Assembly (NCBI RefSeq): GCF_003254575.1
Contig: NZ_QJUA01000016.1
Location: 45,454 to 109,453, forward strand
DNA length: 64,000 nt
Direction: 5' to 3'
DNA from: Mycobacterium kyogaense
GTDB taxonomy: Bacteria > Actinomycetota > Actinomycetes > Mycobacteriales > Mycobacteriaceae
Program-made: the position numbers and the translations under genes
The notes under the pieces: generated by a model
The model's input: the letters and a program-made list of their open reading frames with translations, nothing else
Databases searched by the model: none
Told to the model about the DNA's origin: nothing
Shown here: positions 1 to 9,410 of the stretch, in pieces
Numbering within the stretch: the first letter of the stretch is position 1
Layout of the letters: every line of letters begins with the position of its first letter

Positions 1-1220
1 CCAGCGCACATGCCGCCCACATCGCCCGACGCAGCGCCGACTTCGGCATCGGCACCGGGGATGTCACCGTCGACATGGCCGCGGTCAAGGCTCGCAAGGA
101 TCGGATCAGCCTCGGCGACCGGGAGGGCGTCGAATCCTGGCTGGACGGCATGGACGGTGCCACGCTGATCCGCGGTCACGCCCGTTTCGAGGATCCGCAC
201 ACCCTGCGCGTCGACGACCAGGTGCTCGAAGCGGACCGCATCTTCCTCAACGTCGGTGGCCGCGCGGTCGCCCCGGACATGCCCGGGCTGGCCGACATCG
301 ACTACCTGACCAACGTCGGCATCCTCGAACTCGACGTGGTGCCCGAGCATCTGGTGATCATCGGCGGCAGCTACATCGCGCTCGAGTTCGCCCAGATGTA
401 CCGGCGTTTCGGCGCCGAGGTGACCGTCATCGAGAAGGGGCCACGGCTGACCTCCCGGGAGGACGAGGACGTTTCCGCAGCCATCCGGGAGATCCTCGAA
501 GGCGAGGGCATCCAGGTCGTCACCGGAGCCGACGGCATCTCATTCGCCAAGCAGGACAACGGATCTCGATCGGGATTCACGGTCACCCCGCGTGCAGGTG
601 CCGATCCGATCGTCGGGTCACACCTGCTGGTCGCCGTCGGGCGCCAACCCAACACCGACGATCTCGGACTCGACGCCGCCGGCGTGGAGACCGACAAGCG
701 CGGCTACATCACCGTCGACGACCAGTTGCGCACCAACGTCGCCCACATCTGGGCGATGGGGGACTGCAACGGCCGCGGCGCGTTCACCCACACGTCGTAC
801 AACGATTTCGAGATCGTCGCCGCCAACCTCCTCGACGACGACCCGCGCCGGGTCAGCGACAGGGTGCCCACCTACGCGCTCTACATCGATCCGCCGCTGG
901 GTCGCGCCGGCATGACCGTCGACGAGGTGCGTCGTTCGGGACGCAAGGCCCTGGTCGGCAAGCGACCGATGACGCGGGTCGGGCGCGCGGTCGAGAAGGG
1001 GGAGACGCAGGGTTTCATGACGGTGGTCGTCGACGCCGAGACCGAACAGATCCTCGGAGCGGCGATCCTCGGCGTCGGCGGCGACGAGGTGATCCACGAC
1101 ATCCTCGATGTGATGACTGCCAAGCTGCCCTACACCGCGATCTCGCGCACCATGCACATTCACCCGACGGTCAGCGAACTGCTGCCGACGTTGCTGCAGG
1201 AGCTGACCCCGTTGGAGTGA
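1..1220 (+). CDS. FAD-dependent pyridine nucleotide-disulfide oxidoreductase (mercuric reductase-like), 5' truncated
   Basis: The reading frame is open to the window edge, so the true start and the N-terminal FAD-binding/redox-cysteine part lie upstream. What remains shows the NAD(P)-binding Rossmann motif (IIGGSYIALEFAQ, about residue 96 counting from the first in-window Met at 75), the second FAD motif (AMGDCNGRGAFTH) and the C-terminal dimerisation domain ending in a MHIHPTVSE stretch, as in class I flavin disulfide reductases of the lipoamide dehydrogenase/mercuric reductase family. The substrate cannot be read from this part. No C-terminal vicinal cysteine pair of the MerA type is present, so true mercuric reductase activity is doubtful. 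It ends just before the TetR/R2lox promoter and is probably a separate unit. Confidence 0.85.
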   Translation, partial: SAHAAHIARRSADFGIGTGDVTVDMAAVKARKDRISLGDREGVESWLDGMDGATLIRGHARFEDPHTLRVDDQVLEADRIFLNVGGRAVAPDMPGLADIDYLTNVGILELDVVPEHLVIIGGSYIALEFAQMYRRFGAEVTVIEKGPRLTSREDEDVSAAIREILEGEGIQVVTGADGISFAKQDNGSRSGFTVTPRAGADPIVGSHLLVAVGRQPNTDDLGLDAAGVETDKRGYITVDDQLRTNVAHIWAMGDCNGRGAFTHTSYNDFEIVAANLLDDDPRRVSDRVPTYALYIDPPLGRAGMTVDEVRRSGRKALVGKRPMTRVGRAVEKGETQGFMTVVVDAETEQILGAAILGVGGDEVIHDILDVMTAKLPYTAISRTMHIHPTVSELLPTLLQELTPLE

Positions 1221-1228
1221 GAGCCCCC

Positions 1229-1256
1229 TTGACTGTGGCTTGAGTCACAGTAATAT
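1229..1256 (+). promoter_or_regulatory. SigA-type promoter of the TetR-R2lox operon
   Basis: TTGACT (1229-1234) and TAATAT (1251-1256) are separated by 16 bases, a good housekeeping promoter. Transcription would start near 1263, some 26 bases before the TetR start codon at 1289. Two inverted repeats overlap the spacer and the -10 region and could act as operators. Confidence 0.7.
1234..1249. promoter_or_regulatory. CRP-like site inside the promoter spacer
   Basis: TGTGG-CTTGAG-TCACA matches the mycobacterial CRP (Rv3676) consensus TGTGA-N6-TCACA at 9 of 10 positions. It lies between the -35 and -10 elements, where a bound protein would be expected to repress. Only the sequence match is seen. 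Confidence 0.4.
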
Positions 1257-1271
1257 GACCAGTGGTCATAT
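1253..1271. promoter_or_regulatory. Near-perfect palindrome, probable TetR operator
   Basis: ATATGACCAGTGGTCATAT has two perfect 9-base arms around one central base. It overlaps the -10 element and the predicted transcription start of the operon whose first gene encodes a TetR regulator, so it is the likely autoregulatory operator. Confidence 0.65.
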
Positions 1272-1288
1272 CAAGCCTGGGAGGCGCG

Positions 1289-2008
1289 ATGCCCACGGTC
1301 ACCTGGTCCCGTCTCGGCGGTGAACGCCGGGCCGCGGTGGTGGCCGCCGCGGAGTCCGAATTCGCCGCCCACGGCTTCTCGGGCGGCAGCCTCAACGTCA
1401 TCGCACGCCGTGCGGGCGTGGCCAAAGGGAGCCTCTTCCAGTACTTCGCCGACAAGCGCGACCTGTACGCCTACATCACCGACGTCGGCAGCCAACGCGT
1501 GCGGACGTACATGGAAGACCAGATCCGCGAACTGGATCCGGCGCGGCCGTTCTTCACGTTCCTCACCGATCTGCTCGACGTGTGGGTGGCCTACTTCGCC
1601 GAACATCCCCGCGAACGGGCGCTGCACGCCGCGGCCAGCTTCGAGGTCGACACCGATGCCCGGGTCAGCATCCGCGCGGTCGTGCATCGGCACTATCTGG
1701 AGGTGTTGCGGCCGCTCGTGCAGAATGCTCGCGCGCGCGGCGACCTGCGTCCCGACGCCGACATCGATGCGCTGCTGTCGCTGCTGCTCATGCTGCTGCC
1801 CCACCTCGCGCTCGCACCCTATGTGCGCGGCATGGACCCGCTGCTCGGCCTCGACGAACTCTCGCCGGACCAGCCGGCACTGGTCGTGCGCCGCTACGTC
1901 GCGGTGCTCGGCTCCGCTTTTGGATCCGACACCGCTTTTGGCTCCAGCACCAGACCTCAGCCCATCGCAACGCACGAAGGAGAAACCGCACATGGCTCAC
2001 ACCGCTAG
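1289..2008 (+). CDS. TetR family transcriptional regulator (Rv0232-like)
   Basis: About 239 residues. The N-terminal helix-turn-helix (around residues 20-60: [27 protein letters not shown] pattern) is typical of TetR repressors; the remainder is a helical ligand-binding domain without an obvious ligand. The ATG at 1289 is chosen because GGGAGG lies at 1279-1284, whereas the in-frame GTG at 1262 sits inside the operator. It overlaps the R2lox gene start (1992) by 17 bases, so the two are cotranscribed, the same pairing as Rv0232-Rv0233 in M. tuberculosis. It probably represses its own operon through the 1253-1271 palindrome. Confidence 0.88.
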   Translation: MPTVTWSRLGGERRAAVVAAAESEFAAHGFSGGSLNVIARRAGVAKGSLFQYFADKRDLYAYITDVGSQRVRTYMEDQIRELDPARPFFTFLTDLLDVWVAYFAEHPRERALHAAASFEVDTDARVSIRAVVHRHYLEVLRPLVQNARARGDLRPDADIDALLSLLLMLLPHLALAPYVRGMDPLLGLDELSPDQPALVVRRYVAVLGSAFGSDTAFGSSTRPQPIATHEGETAHGSHR

Positions 2009-2939
2009 GACACGATCGGATTCGCTGGCCGCCGGCGGCCTCAACTGGGACAGCCTGCCGCTCAAGCTCTTTGCCGGGGGCAACGCGAAATTCTGGAATC
2101 CCGCCGACATCGACTTCTCCCGCGACCGCGCCGACTGGGAGGCGCTGACCGATCTGGAGCGCGAGTGGGCGACCCGGCTGTGCGCCCAGTTCATCGCCGG
2201 CGAGGAGGCGGTCACCCAGGACATCCAGCCGTTCATGGCCGCGATGCGCGCCGAGGGCCGCCTCGGCGACGAGATGTATCTGACCCAGTTCGCGTTCGAG
2301 GAGGCCAAGCACACGCAGGTGTTCCGGCTCTGGCTCGACGCCGTCGGGGTCACCGACGACATGCAGGTCTTCCTCGACGATCTGCCGACCTACCGCACGA
2401 TCTTCTACGAGGAGCTGCCCGCCTCGCTCGATGCGTTGGTCAGCGACCCGTCGCCGGCCGCACAGGTGCGTGCGTCGGTGACGTACAACCACGTCATCGA
2501 GGGCATGATGGCGCTGACCGGATACTATGCGTGGCACCGCATTTGCGTCGACAACAACATCCTGCCGGGGATGCAGGAGCTGGTGCGCAGGATCGGCGAC
2601 GACGAGCGGCGGCACATGGCCTGGGGCACGTTCACGTGTCGGCGTCACGTCGCGGCCGACGACAGCAACTGGGCGGTGTTCGAGAGCCGGATGAACGAGC
2701 TGATTCCCTTGGCGCTGAAGAACACCGACGACGCGTACGACCTCTACGACGAGATCCCGTTCGGACTGCAGAAGGACGAGTTCCAGGCCTACGCCGCCGA
2801 CAAGGGGATGCGCCGGTTCGGCACCATCAGCAGCGCCCGCGGCCGCCCGCTGGGGGAGATCGACGTCGACTACTCGCCGCTGCAGCTCGAGGACACCTTC
2901 GCCGACGAGGATCGCAAGGCGCTCGCGGCCTCTGCCTGA
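1992..2939 (+). CDS. R2-like ligand-binding oxidase (R2lox), Mn/Fe heterodinuclear
   Basis: A 315-residue ferritin-like protein, homologous to Rv0233 and often misannotated as ribonucleotide reductase beta subunit. Metal ligands are visible as E71, E104 and H107 (EEAKH), E170, and E205/H208 (ERRH). V74 and Y165 stand at the positions that form the Tyr-Val ether cross-link characteristic of R2lox. Members bind a long-chain fatty-acid-like ligand and a Mn/Fe site; the physiological reaction is unknown. There is no partner NrdE here, which fits R2lox rather than NrdF. It is translationally coupled to the TetR gene upstream, and GAAGGAG precedes the ATG. Confidence 0.9.
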   Translation: MAHTARTRSDSLAAGGLNWDSLPLKLFAGGNAKFWNPADIDFSRDRADWEALTDLEREWATRLCAQFIAGEEAVTQDIQPFMAAMRAEGRLGDEMYLTQFAFEEAKHTQVFRLWLDAVGVTDDMQVFLDDLPTYRTIFYEELPASLDALVSDPSPAAQVRASVTYNHVIEGMMALTGYYAWHRICVDNNILPGMQELVRRIGDDERRHMAWGTFTCRRHVAADDSNWAVFESRMNELIPLALKNTDDAYDLYDEIPFGLQKDEFQAYAADKGMRRFGTISSARGRPLGEIDVDYSPLQLEDTFADEDRKALAASA

Positions 2940-2946
2940 GGTCTGC

Positions 2947-3372
2947 CTAGAGCTCGTCGGAGAAGTCCGCGGTGATCCAGCGGTCGGGCCGTACCAGGAA
3001 GATCACGCTCGCACTGCCCTCCATGGCTTCGACGAACGCGCGGCCGCCCTCTTCGCCGAGGTAGCGGATCGCGATGGTCTCCGCGATGTCCCGCGGCGCC
3101 GGATCGAGGGTGTCGACCACGCTGCCCTCGACGGTGACGTACTGGTACGGCGGCTCCTCGCGCTGGACCACCAGGCTCAGCGCGCCGGCCTCGCGGATCA
3201 GCCGCGCCTTGCGTGACGACGATCCCGTGTTGATGCGGATGAGTCCGTCGACGTAGTCGTACCAGATCGGGACGCTGGCCGGCGGCCGGCCGTCCGAGGT
3301 CGCCACCGACAGCACGCCGACGTGCAGATCGGTGAGGAACTTCTGCCGCTCTTCGTCCGAGAAAGCCTTCAT
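2947..3372 (-). CDS. PNPOx-like split beta-barrel protein (F420/flavin-dependent family)
   Basis: A 141-residue single-domain protein of the pyridoxamine-5'-phosphate oxidase-like fold (flavin/deazaflavin oxidoreductase group): LSVATSDGRPPASVPIWY strand pair near the N-terminus and a conserved C-terminal W. Substrate and cofactor cannot be assigned with certainty; many mycobacterial members use F420. The ATG at 3372 is preferred over an in-frame TTG at 3384 because the latter lies inside the inverted repeat at 3383-3404. It converges on the R2lox gene with only 7 bases between them. Confidence 0.78.
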   Translation of the reverse strand: MKAFSDEERQKFLTDLHVGVLSVATSDGRPPASVPIWYDYVDGLIRINTGSSSRKARLIREAGALSLVVQREEPPYQYVTVEGSVVDTLDPAPRDIAETIAIRYLGEEGGRAFVEAMEGSASVIFLVRPDRWITADFSDEL

Positions 3373-3382
3373 GGTCAGGCCC

Positions 3383-3404
3383 AACAGTGCCGCAGATCAC
3401 TGTT
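3383..3404. promoter_or_regulatory. Inverted repeat upstream of the split-barrel gene
   Basis: AACAGTG-N8-CACTGTT has perfect 7-base arms and lies 11 bases before the ATG of the minus-strand gene at 3372. The size and symmetry suit a repressor operator. It could also form a weak hairpin after the end of the thioesterase-like gene. Confidence 0.4.
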
Positions 3405-3430
3405 ATTCCCGGGTGGCGTCAGGGTTGGCG

Positions 3431-4228
3431 TCAGGATTGTCGCTGCACGAGAAGCGTCTGCGCCGACGTGCCGATGAACCCGTTGCGATCGAAGATCTCG
3501 GCGGTGGTGACCCCGATGCCGTCGGGGCCGATCGAGGCCCGCGCGCGCAGGCCGAAATCTTGTCCGACGGGAAGTCGATGCAGGTGCACGACGGTGTCGG
3601 TGTTCATGAACACGAACTGCGCGGGGTCGAGGACCGCGCCGGCGCCGTTCGCGCAGTCCACCACCATCGCCAGCCGTTGTAGCGCTGTCGTCGGCTCCGA
3701 ATCGACCAGCGGCACAAGGGGAGTCATCCAGGCTTCGAAGGCCGCGTCAGGCGAGGTCCGTTGCCAGCGCCACTGGACTGTCTCCAGATAGCCGGTGGCG
3801 CCCTCCCACGCGTGCGTCGCGCCCGCCGTCTCACCCTCGAGCATCGGTGGGTGGCGGTCCTGCGCGGCGTCCGCTGTCTCACTGATCGCCAGCAGCCAGG
3901 CGGTCAGTCGCGCGACGGTCCGGGAGCTGCCGTCGCTGCGGTCGACCACCATCTCGGCGACCATCAACGCGATGCGGGCGCCCGGGCGGTCCACCCAGGC
4001 TCGCACCTTCACCGTCGCCACCGGGATCGCGCCCAGGATGTCCAAGCTCAGGCGTCCGACCCGCATCCCGGTGTCCTCGGCCAAGCGCTCGATCGCTCTG
4101 GTGAGCAGCGCCAGCGGCGGCGAGCCGTGCTGGATCTGCGGACCCCAGTTGCTGCGGGTGCCGTCGGTGGACTCGAACACGTCGAATCCCCCGTCGACGC
4201 CCCGGGAGCGGAAGAGGCAGTCGATCAC
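3431..4228 (-). CDS. Acyl-CoA thioesterase-like protein (double hotdog, TesB/4HBT_3 type)
   Basis: 265 residues. The N-terminal half has a hotdog-type pattern (NWGPQIQHGSPPLALLTRAIER) and the C-terminal half repeats the fold (TDTVVHLHRLPVGQDFGLRA), the arrangement of TesB-like thioesterases used widely in mycobacterial acyl-CoA metabolism. The true substrate is unknown and some family members are inactive. It starts with GTG and overlaps the RecB-like gene stop by four bases (GTGA), so both are in one minus-strand transcript. Confidence 0.7.
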   Translation of the reverse strand: MIDCLFRSRGVDGGFDVFESTDGTRSNWGPQIQHGSPPLALLTRAIERLAEDTGMRVGRLSLDILGAIPVATVKVRAWVDRPGARIALMVAEMVVDRSDGSSRTVARLTAWLLAISETADAAQDRHPPMLEGETAGATHAWEGATGYLETVQWRWQRTSPDAAFEAWMTPLVPLVDSEPTTALQRLAMVVDCANGAGAVLDPAQFVFMNTDTVVHLHRLPVGQDFGLRARASIGPDGIGVTTAEIFDRNGFIGTSAQTLLVQRQS

Positions 4229-5115
4229 GCTGCGGCTCCGGGGGCGCGCAGCACCGCATCGGGATCGCCGTCATCGGGAGCACCGGCCGGGACCTGCGGC
4301 CATCCGGGATACGGCGGCGGGGTGCCGCCGAACGCCGGGCAGAACGACTGATGTGCACACCAGTTGCACAGCCGCGACGGATTCGGCCGGAAATCGCCTG
4401 TGACGCCGGCGGATTGGATCGCCGTCCAGATGGCCATCAGCGTCTTCTCGAACCGCAGCAGTTCGTCGAGATCGGGGCTGTAGTCGAGCAGCTGGCCGTC
4501 GGCCAGATAGATCAACCGCAGCCGCGTCGGCTGTACGCCGCGGGACCGCAGCAGCGCCACCGCGTAGAACTTCATCTGGAACATCGCCTTGAACTCGGCC
4601 AGCGCGCGGGCCGCGGGCGGCGCCTTCCCGGTCTTGTAGTCGACGACGCGCATCTCCCCGGTGGGCGCGACGTCGATGCGATCGATGAAGCCGCGCAGCA
4701 GCGTGCCGTCGGCCAGCTCGACCTCGACGCGCTGTTCGCATGCCTGCGGGTCGAATCGGGTCGGGTCCTCGAGCCGGTAGTAGCCCGCCAGCAGCGCCCT
4801 GGCCTCCTCGAGCAGAACTGACCGCATGTCGGGACCAATGTCCTCGGCCAGGGCCGGCTTGTCGGCGAGCACGCGCTCCCATGCCGGCGACGCGAGTGCC
4901 AGTGCTGTCTCCGGCACCCGCTCGGCGGCAGGCAGCAGGTACAGCTGCTCCAGCGCGGCATGTACCAGGGACCCACGCACCTGTGCGGTCGACGACGGCT
5001 CGGGCAGACGGTCGATCGCGCGGAAGCGGTACAGCAGCGGGCACTGCTTGAAATCGCTGGCCCGCGACGGGGACAGCGCCGGCCGGCGTATCTCCCGATC
5101 AGGCTGCGCGTCCAC
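4225..5115 (-). CDS. RecB-family exonuclease, Cas4/AddB-type (Rv2119-like)
   Basis: 296 residues from GTG 5115. PD-(D/E)XK nuclease motifs are seen in order: VHAALEQL (His motif), FIDRID (Asp) and VVDYKTGK (D-x-K). One Cys near the N-terminus (KQCP) and three at the C-terminus (LCNWCAHQSFC) form the pattern that holds a 4Fe-4S cluster in AddB/Cas4/RecB-like nucleases. No helicase domain is attached. An upstream in-frame GTG at 5124 is possible, but it lies within a TAGGGT hexamer (5128-5123) that ends 7 bases before GTG 5115, the spacing of a leaderless mRNA. It is divergent from trmI. DNA processing is likely; the exact role is unknown. Confidence 0.82.
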   Translation of the reverse strand: MDAQPDREIRRPALSPSRASDFKQCPLLYRFRAIDRLPEPSSTAQVRGSLVHAALEQLYLLPAAERVPETALALASPAWERVLADKPALAEDIGPDMRSVLLEEARALLAGYYRLEDPTRFDPQACEQRVEVELADGTLLRGFIDRIDVAPTGEMRVVDYKTGKAPPAARALAEFKAMFQMKFYAVALLRSRGVQPTRLRLIYLADGQLLDYSPDLDELLRFEKTLMAIWTAIQSAGVTGDFRPNPSRLCNWCAHQSFCPAFGGTPPPYPGWPQVPAGAPDDGDPDAVLRAPGAAA

Positions 5116-5122
5116 GGTGCCC

Positions 5123-5128
5123 ACCCTA
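5123..5128 (-). promoter_or_regulatory. Probable -10 element for leaderless RecB-like gene
   Basis: Read on the minus strand, TAGGGT is followed by 7 bases and GTG at 5115, and no Shine-Dalgarno precedes that codon. The element overlaps the alternative start GTG 5124 and argues against it. Confidence 0.5.
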
Positions 5129-5193
5129 GAACCGGCCGCCGACAGATCGGGGCAACCCGGCCGTAGCCGGCGCCGCCGGTGCTGGCAGGCTGA

Positions 5194-6039
<846 letters not shown>

Positions 6040-6042
6040 CGT

Positions 6043-6339
6043 TCAGTCGTCGTCGCTGCGGCGCAGGTCCCGCCGGACCGCGAGCAACTCCATCTCCGGG
6101 CGCGCCGCGACCAGACGCTCCGCCGCGTCGAGAACCGACACCACGTGGGCGCGGTCACCGGATACGGCGGCGATCCCGACGCCGGCCCGCCGGTGCAGAT
6201 CCTGGGCTCCGGTCTCGGCGGCCGACACCGAGAAACGACGGGCCAATTCGGCGACCAGCGGCCGCACCACCGAGCGCTTCTGCTTGAGCGAATGCACGTC
6301 CCCGAGAAGGAGGTCGAACTCCAACCAGCCGATCCACAT
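6043..6339 (-). CDS. DUF503 (YlxP-like) small protein
   Basis: 98 residues starting MWIGWLEFDLLLGDVHSLKQ, the typical opening of DUF503, with the RSVVRPLVAELARRF segment that follows in the family. Bacillus YlxP is encoded near ribosome-maturation genes; a role in translation or RNA binding is plausible but not shown. The ATG at 6339 lies three bases after the lppK-like stop, so it is downstream in the same minus-strand operon. It converges on trmI with 3 bases between the stops. Confidence 0.75.
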   Translation of the reverse strand: MWIGWLEFDLLLGDVHSLKQKRSVVRPLVAELARRFSVSAAETGAQDLHRRAGVGIAAVSGDRAHVVSVLDAAERLVAARPEMELLAVRRDLRRSDDD

Positions 6340-6341
6340 GC

Positions 6342-6914
6342 TCACCGTGGCGGAGAGGGCGGGGGTGGGGGAGGCGCGGCTGGTGCGGCCGGCGGTGCGT
6401 CCAGCGCCAGCAGCTGGTCGGCGGTCTGACGCGTCAGCTGCCACGAGCCGGCCTCCGGCGCGAACTGCATGGGATAGGTGAACTGGGAGCCCGGCGGGTT
6501 CGCCAGCGTGATCGTCACGGTCGCGACGACGTCACCGTCACCGTTCTGCGTCCACCCCAGGTCGCGCGCGTCGAACGTCAGCGGCAGTGCGCCGTTGTCG
6601 CGCAGCGCTGCGGCGAAGCGATCCAGGCCGGCAGCCTCGCTCGGGGTGCCGTTTTCGATCAGCGAGATCTTCTGATCCCCGGGGACGGCGGGATCGGAGA
6701 GGCGAGACAGAACGTCGGTCAGCGCGGAGGGCTGGGGCAACGGTGGACCGCCCGGCGCGGGCGGAGCGGGCGCGGGAATGCCCACCGACGGAGTGGGCGA
6801 CGTCTCGATGGTCGTCGCGGCCGGAGGGGCCGGTGCCGGCGCGCACCCACCCAACACGAACGCCGCCACAATCGTGGCGGCGCCGCGGTGAAGAGGGTGA
6901 CGCACCGGCGTCAT
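6342..6914 (-). CDS. lppK: LppK-like lipoprotein with MTB12-type domain
   Basis: 190 residues. The N-terminus is a lipoprotein signal with lipobox VLGGC (Cys24), followed by an Ala/Pro-rich linker to about residue 60, then the domain found in low-molecular-weight antigen MTB12/Cfp2 (LPLTFDARDLGW to GSWQLTRQTADQLL). It corresponds in place to Rv2116. The protein should be lipid-anchored on the outer face of the membrane; its function is unknown. The next upstream gene encodes a related exported domain, so the two look like a tandem duplication. Confidence 0.82.
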   Translation of the reverse strand: MTPVRHPLHRGAATIVAAFVLGGCAPAPAPPAATTIETSPTPSVGIPAPAPPAPGGPPLPQPSALTDVLSRLSDPAVPGDQKISLIENGTPSEAAGLDRFAAALRDNGALPLTFDARDLGWTQNGDGDVVATVTITLANPPGSQFTYPMQFAPEAGSWQLTRQTADQLLALDAPPAAPAAPPPPPPSPPR

Positions 6915-6953
6915 CGATCGGTAAGGATCAACGCTCGAGCTGATCTGGAGGGA

Positions 6954-7442
6954 TCAGCCGAGCATTCCGGCGAGGGTGAACAGCGAGGACTGCGAGAGCT
7001 GCCAGCCGGTCGGGCTCGGGCCCTGCACGAAGCTCAGCGGCATCGTCCGGCTCTCGCCGGTCGGCAGCGTCGCGGTGACGTTCGCCGTCGCGACATTGCC
7101 GTTGACATCGACGTCGGCGACGGTCGCGGTCAGCGGCAGGTAGCCCTTCTGGACCGCGCTGTTGTACTTCGCGGAGACGCCGATCCCACCGATGCGGCCC
7201 AGGTCCTGCACGTACGCCTGCTTGCCGGAGAACGAGCCACCCGAACCGAGGACGTTGACGGTCTGCTGCAGCGGACCGGCGAGCTCAGGCGCCGGCGCCA
7301 GCGGCGCATTGACCACGACCGGGTCGGCGGCGGCCACACCGGCCCCGACTGCAATCGAGGTCACACCCACGGCCGCGGCGCCCGCGAGGGCAGCTGCTGC
7401 GGTCCCAGCGGTCACGCTGGTAAAGAGGGATTTGAGGGTCAC
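6954..7442 (-). CDS. Secreted MTB12/Cfp2-like antigen family protein
   Basis: 162 residues from GTG 7442, chosen because GGAAGGA ends 6 bases upstream. An N-terminal Sec signal (KSLFTSVTAGTAAAALAGAA) probably ends after AVAGAGVAAADP-type residues, giving a secreted mature protein. The body matches the MTB12 domain (KGYLPLTATVADVDVNG, PTGWQLSQSSLFTLAG). M. tuberculosis lacks a gene here between lppK and mpa as far as I recall. Function unknown. A TAGCCT hexamer (7482-7477) suggests its own promoter, divergent from mpa. Confidence 0.75.
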   Translation of the reverse strand: MTLKSLFTSVTAGTAAAALAGAAAVGVTSIAVGAGVAAADPVVVNAPLAPAPELAGPLQQTVNVLGSGGSFSGKQAYVQDLGRIGGIGVSAKYNSAVQKGYLPLTATVADVDVNGNVATANVTATLPTGESRTMPLSFVQGPSPTGWQLSQSSLFTLAGMLG

Positions 7443-7494
7443 GACGGTCCTTCCGTTCGGACGAACTGATGTACAGAGGCTAACAGTGTTGCTG

Positions 7495-7520
7495 GTGTGT
7501 CGAATTCCTAGAGCACACAC
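7495..7520. promoter_or_regulatory. Inverted repeat in the mpa divergent promoter region
   Basis: GTGTGT (7495-7500) and ACACAC (7515-7520) form 6-base arms around a 14-base AT-richer spacer, between the MTB12-like gene and mpa. A candidate -10 for mpa, TAGCGT, lies at 7538-7543. Operator function is a guess. Confidence 0.25.
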
Positions 7521-7589
7521 AATGGCTGAATCGCCGGTAGCGTTGAAGTTGTTACCGCACCAACTGCAGGTGTGGGGAAGGAGCTCAGC

Positions 7590-9410
7590 ATGAGTGAGTC
7601 CGAGCGTTCCGGAACATCCCCCGAAAGAAGGCTGTCCGCCGAGGACGCTGCCGAGTTGGAGCAGCTCCGTCGGGAAGCCGCCATCCTGCGCGAACAACTC
7701 GACGGTGCGGTGGGTCCGCAGAGCGGTGCGCGCGCCGCCCGCGACGTCCACCAACTCGAGGCGCGGATCGACTCGCTGGCGGCCCGCAACGCCAAGCTGA
7801 TGGACACGCTGAAAGAAGCTCGCCAACAGTTGCTGGCGCTGCGTGAGGAGGTCGACCGGCTCGGTCAGCCGCCCAGCGGCTACGGCGTGCTGCTCGGGGT
7901 CCAGGACGACGACACCGTCGACGTGTTCACCTCCGGTCGCAAGATGCGCCTCACCTGCTCGCCGAACATCGACACCAAGGTGCTCAAGAAGGGCCAGACG
8001 GTCCGCTTGAACGAGGCACTGACCGTCGTCGAGGCCGGCCATTACGAATCGGTCGGAGAGATCAGCACGCTGCGCGAGATCCTGTCCGACGGCCACCGTG
8101 CCCTCGTCGTCGGCCACGCCGACGAGGAGCGCATCGTGTGGCTGGCCGAGCCGCTCGTCGCGGCCGAGCACCTGCCCGAGGTCGAGGACCCGAGCCTCGG
8201 CGACGATCAGCCGCGCAAGCTCCGTCCCGGCGATTCGCTGCTCGTCGACACCAAGGCCGGCTACGCCTTCGAGCGCATCCCCAAGGCCGAGGTCGAGGAC
8301 CTGGTGCTCGAGGAGGTGCCCGATGTCAGTTACCTGGACATCGGTGGCCTGACCCGACAGATCGAGCAGATCCGCGACGCAGTCGAGCTGCCGTTCCTGC
8401 ACAAGGACCTGTATCGCGAGTACGCGCTGCGGCCGCCCAAGGGTGTGCTGCTCTACGGGCCTCCCGGGTGCGGTAAGACGCTGATCGCCAAGGCGGTGGC
8501 CAATTCGCTGGCCAAGAAGATGGCCGAGCTCCGCGGCGAGGACTCTCGTGAGGCGAAGTCCTACTTCCTGAACATCAAGGGCCCCGAGCTGTTGAACAAG
8601 TTCGTCGGTGAGACCGAGCGGCACATCCGCCTGATCTTCCAGCGGGCCCGCGAGAAGGCGTCCGAGGGCACGCCAGTGATCGTGTTCTTCGACGAGATGG
8701 ACTCGATCTTCCGCACCCGCGGCACCGGCGTGAGCTCCGACGTGGAGACCACGGTGGTGCCCCAGCTGCTCAGCGAGATCGACGGTGTCGAAGGCCTGGA
8801 GAACGTCATCGTGATCGGCGCCTCCAACCGCGAGGACATGATCGACCCGGCGATCTTGCGGCCCGGCCGCCTGGACGTCAAGATCAAGATCGAGCGGCCG
8901 GATGCCGAGGCGGCGCAGGACATCTTCAGCAAGTACCTCACCGAGCACCTGCCGATCCATGCCGACGATCTCTCGGAGTTCAGCGGCGATCGCCGGCTGA
9001 CCATCAAGGCGATGATCGAGAAGGTCGTCGAGCGGATGTACGCCGAGATCGACGACAACCGCTTTTTGGAAGTGACCTACGCCAACGGGGACAAGGAAGT
9101 CATGTATTTCAAGGACTTCAACTCCGGGGCGATGATCCAGAACGTCGTCGACCGGGCGAAGAAGAACGCGATCAAGTCCGTGCTGGAGACCGGTCAGCCG
9201 GGTCTGCGCATCCAGCACCTGCTGGACTCGATCGTCGACGAGTTCGCCGAGAACGAGGACCTGCCCAACACCACCAATCCCGATGACTGGGCCCGTATCT
9301 CGGGCAAGAAGGGCGAGCGGATCGTCTACATCCGCACGCTGGTCACCGGGAAGTCGTCGAGTGCGAGCAGGGCGATCGACACCGAGAGCAACCTCGGGCA
9401 GTACCTCTAA
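7590..9410 (+). CDS. mpa: Mpa/ARC proteasome-associated AAA+ ATPase
   Basis: 606 residues, close to the usual 609 of the mycobacterial protein. The N-terminal coiled coil (about 10-95) binds Pup; two OB domains follow (about 100-235); the AAA+ domain has Walker A GPPGCGKT and Walker [11 protein letters not shown]. The C-terminus ends in GQYL, with the penultimate Tyr that docks the hexamer on the 20S core. It unfolds pupylated proteins and feeds them into PrcAB. ATG 7590 is preferred because GGAAGGAG stands at 7576-7583; a GTG at 7572 lies before that site. The stop overlaps that of the convergent Rv2114-like gene. Confidence 0.97.
   Translation: MSESERSGTSPERRLSAEDAAELEQLRREAAILREQLDGAVGPQSGARAARDVHQLEARIDSLAARNAKLMDTLKEARQQLLALREEVDRLGQPPSGYGVLLGVQDDDTVDVFTSGRKMRLTCSPNIDTKVLKKGQTVRLNEALTVVEAGHYESVGEISTLREILSDGHRALVVGHADEERIVWLAEPLVAAEHLPEVEDPSLGDDQPRKLRPGDSLLVDTKAGYAFERIPKAEVEDLVLEEVPDVSYLDIGGLTRQIEQIRDAVELPFLHKDLYREYALRPPKGVLLYGPPGCGKTLIAKAVANSLAKKMAELRGEDSREAKSYFLNIKGPELLNKFVGETERHIRLIFQRAREKASEGTPVIVFFDEMDSIFRTRGTGVSSDVETTVVPQLLSEIDGVEGLENVIVIGASNREDMIDPAILRPGRLDVKIKIERPDAEAAQDIFSKYLTEHLPIHADDLSEFSGDRRLTIKAMIEKVVERMYAEIDDNRFLEVTYANGDKEVMYFKDFNSGAMIQNVVDRAKKNAIKSVLETGQPGLRIQHLLDSIVDEFAENEDLPNTTNPDDWARISGKKGERIVYIRTLVTGKSSSASRAIDTESNLGQYL

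Noticed and set aside
75..1220. Complete flavin reductase starting at Met 75
   Set aside because: The frame continues to the left edge and the FAD-binding N-terminus of the family is missing from this part.
1992..2939. Ribonucleotide reductase beta subunit (NrdF)
   Set aside because: The Val/Tyr cross-link positions and the TetR pairing match R2lox, and there is no large subunit nearby.
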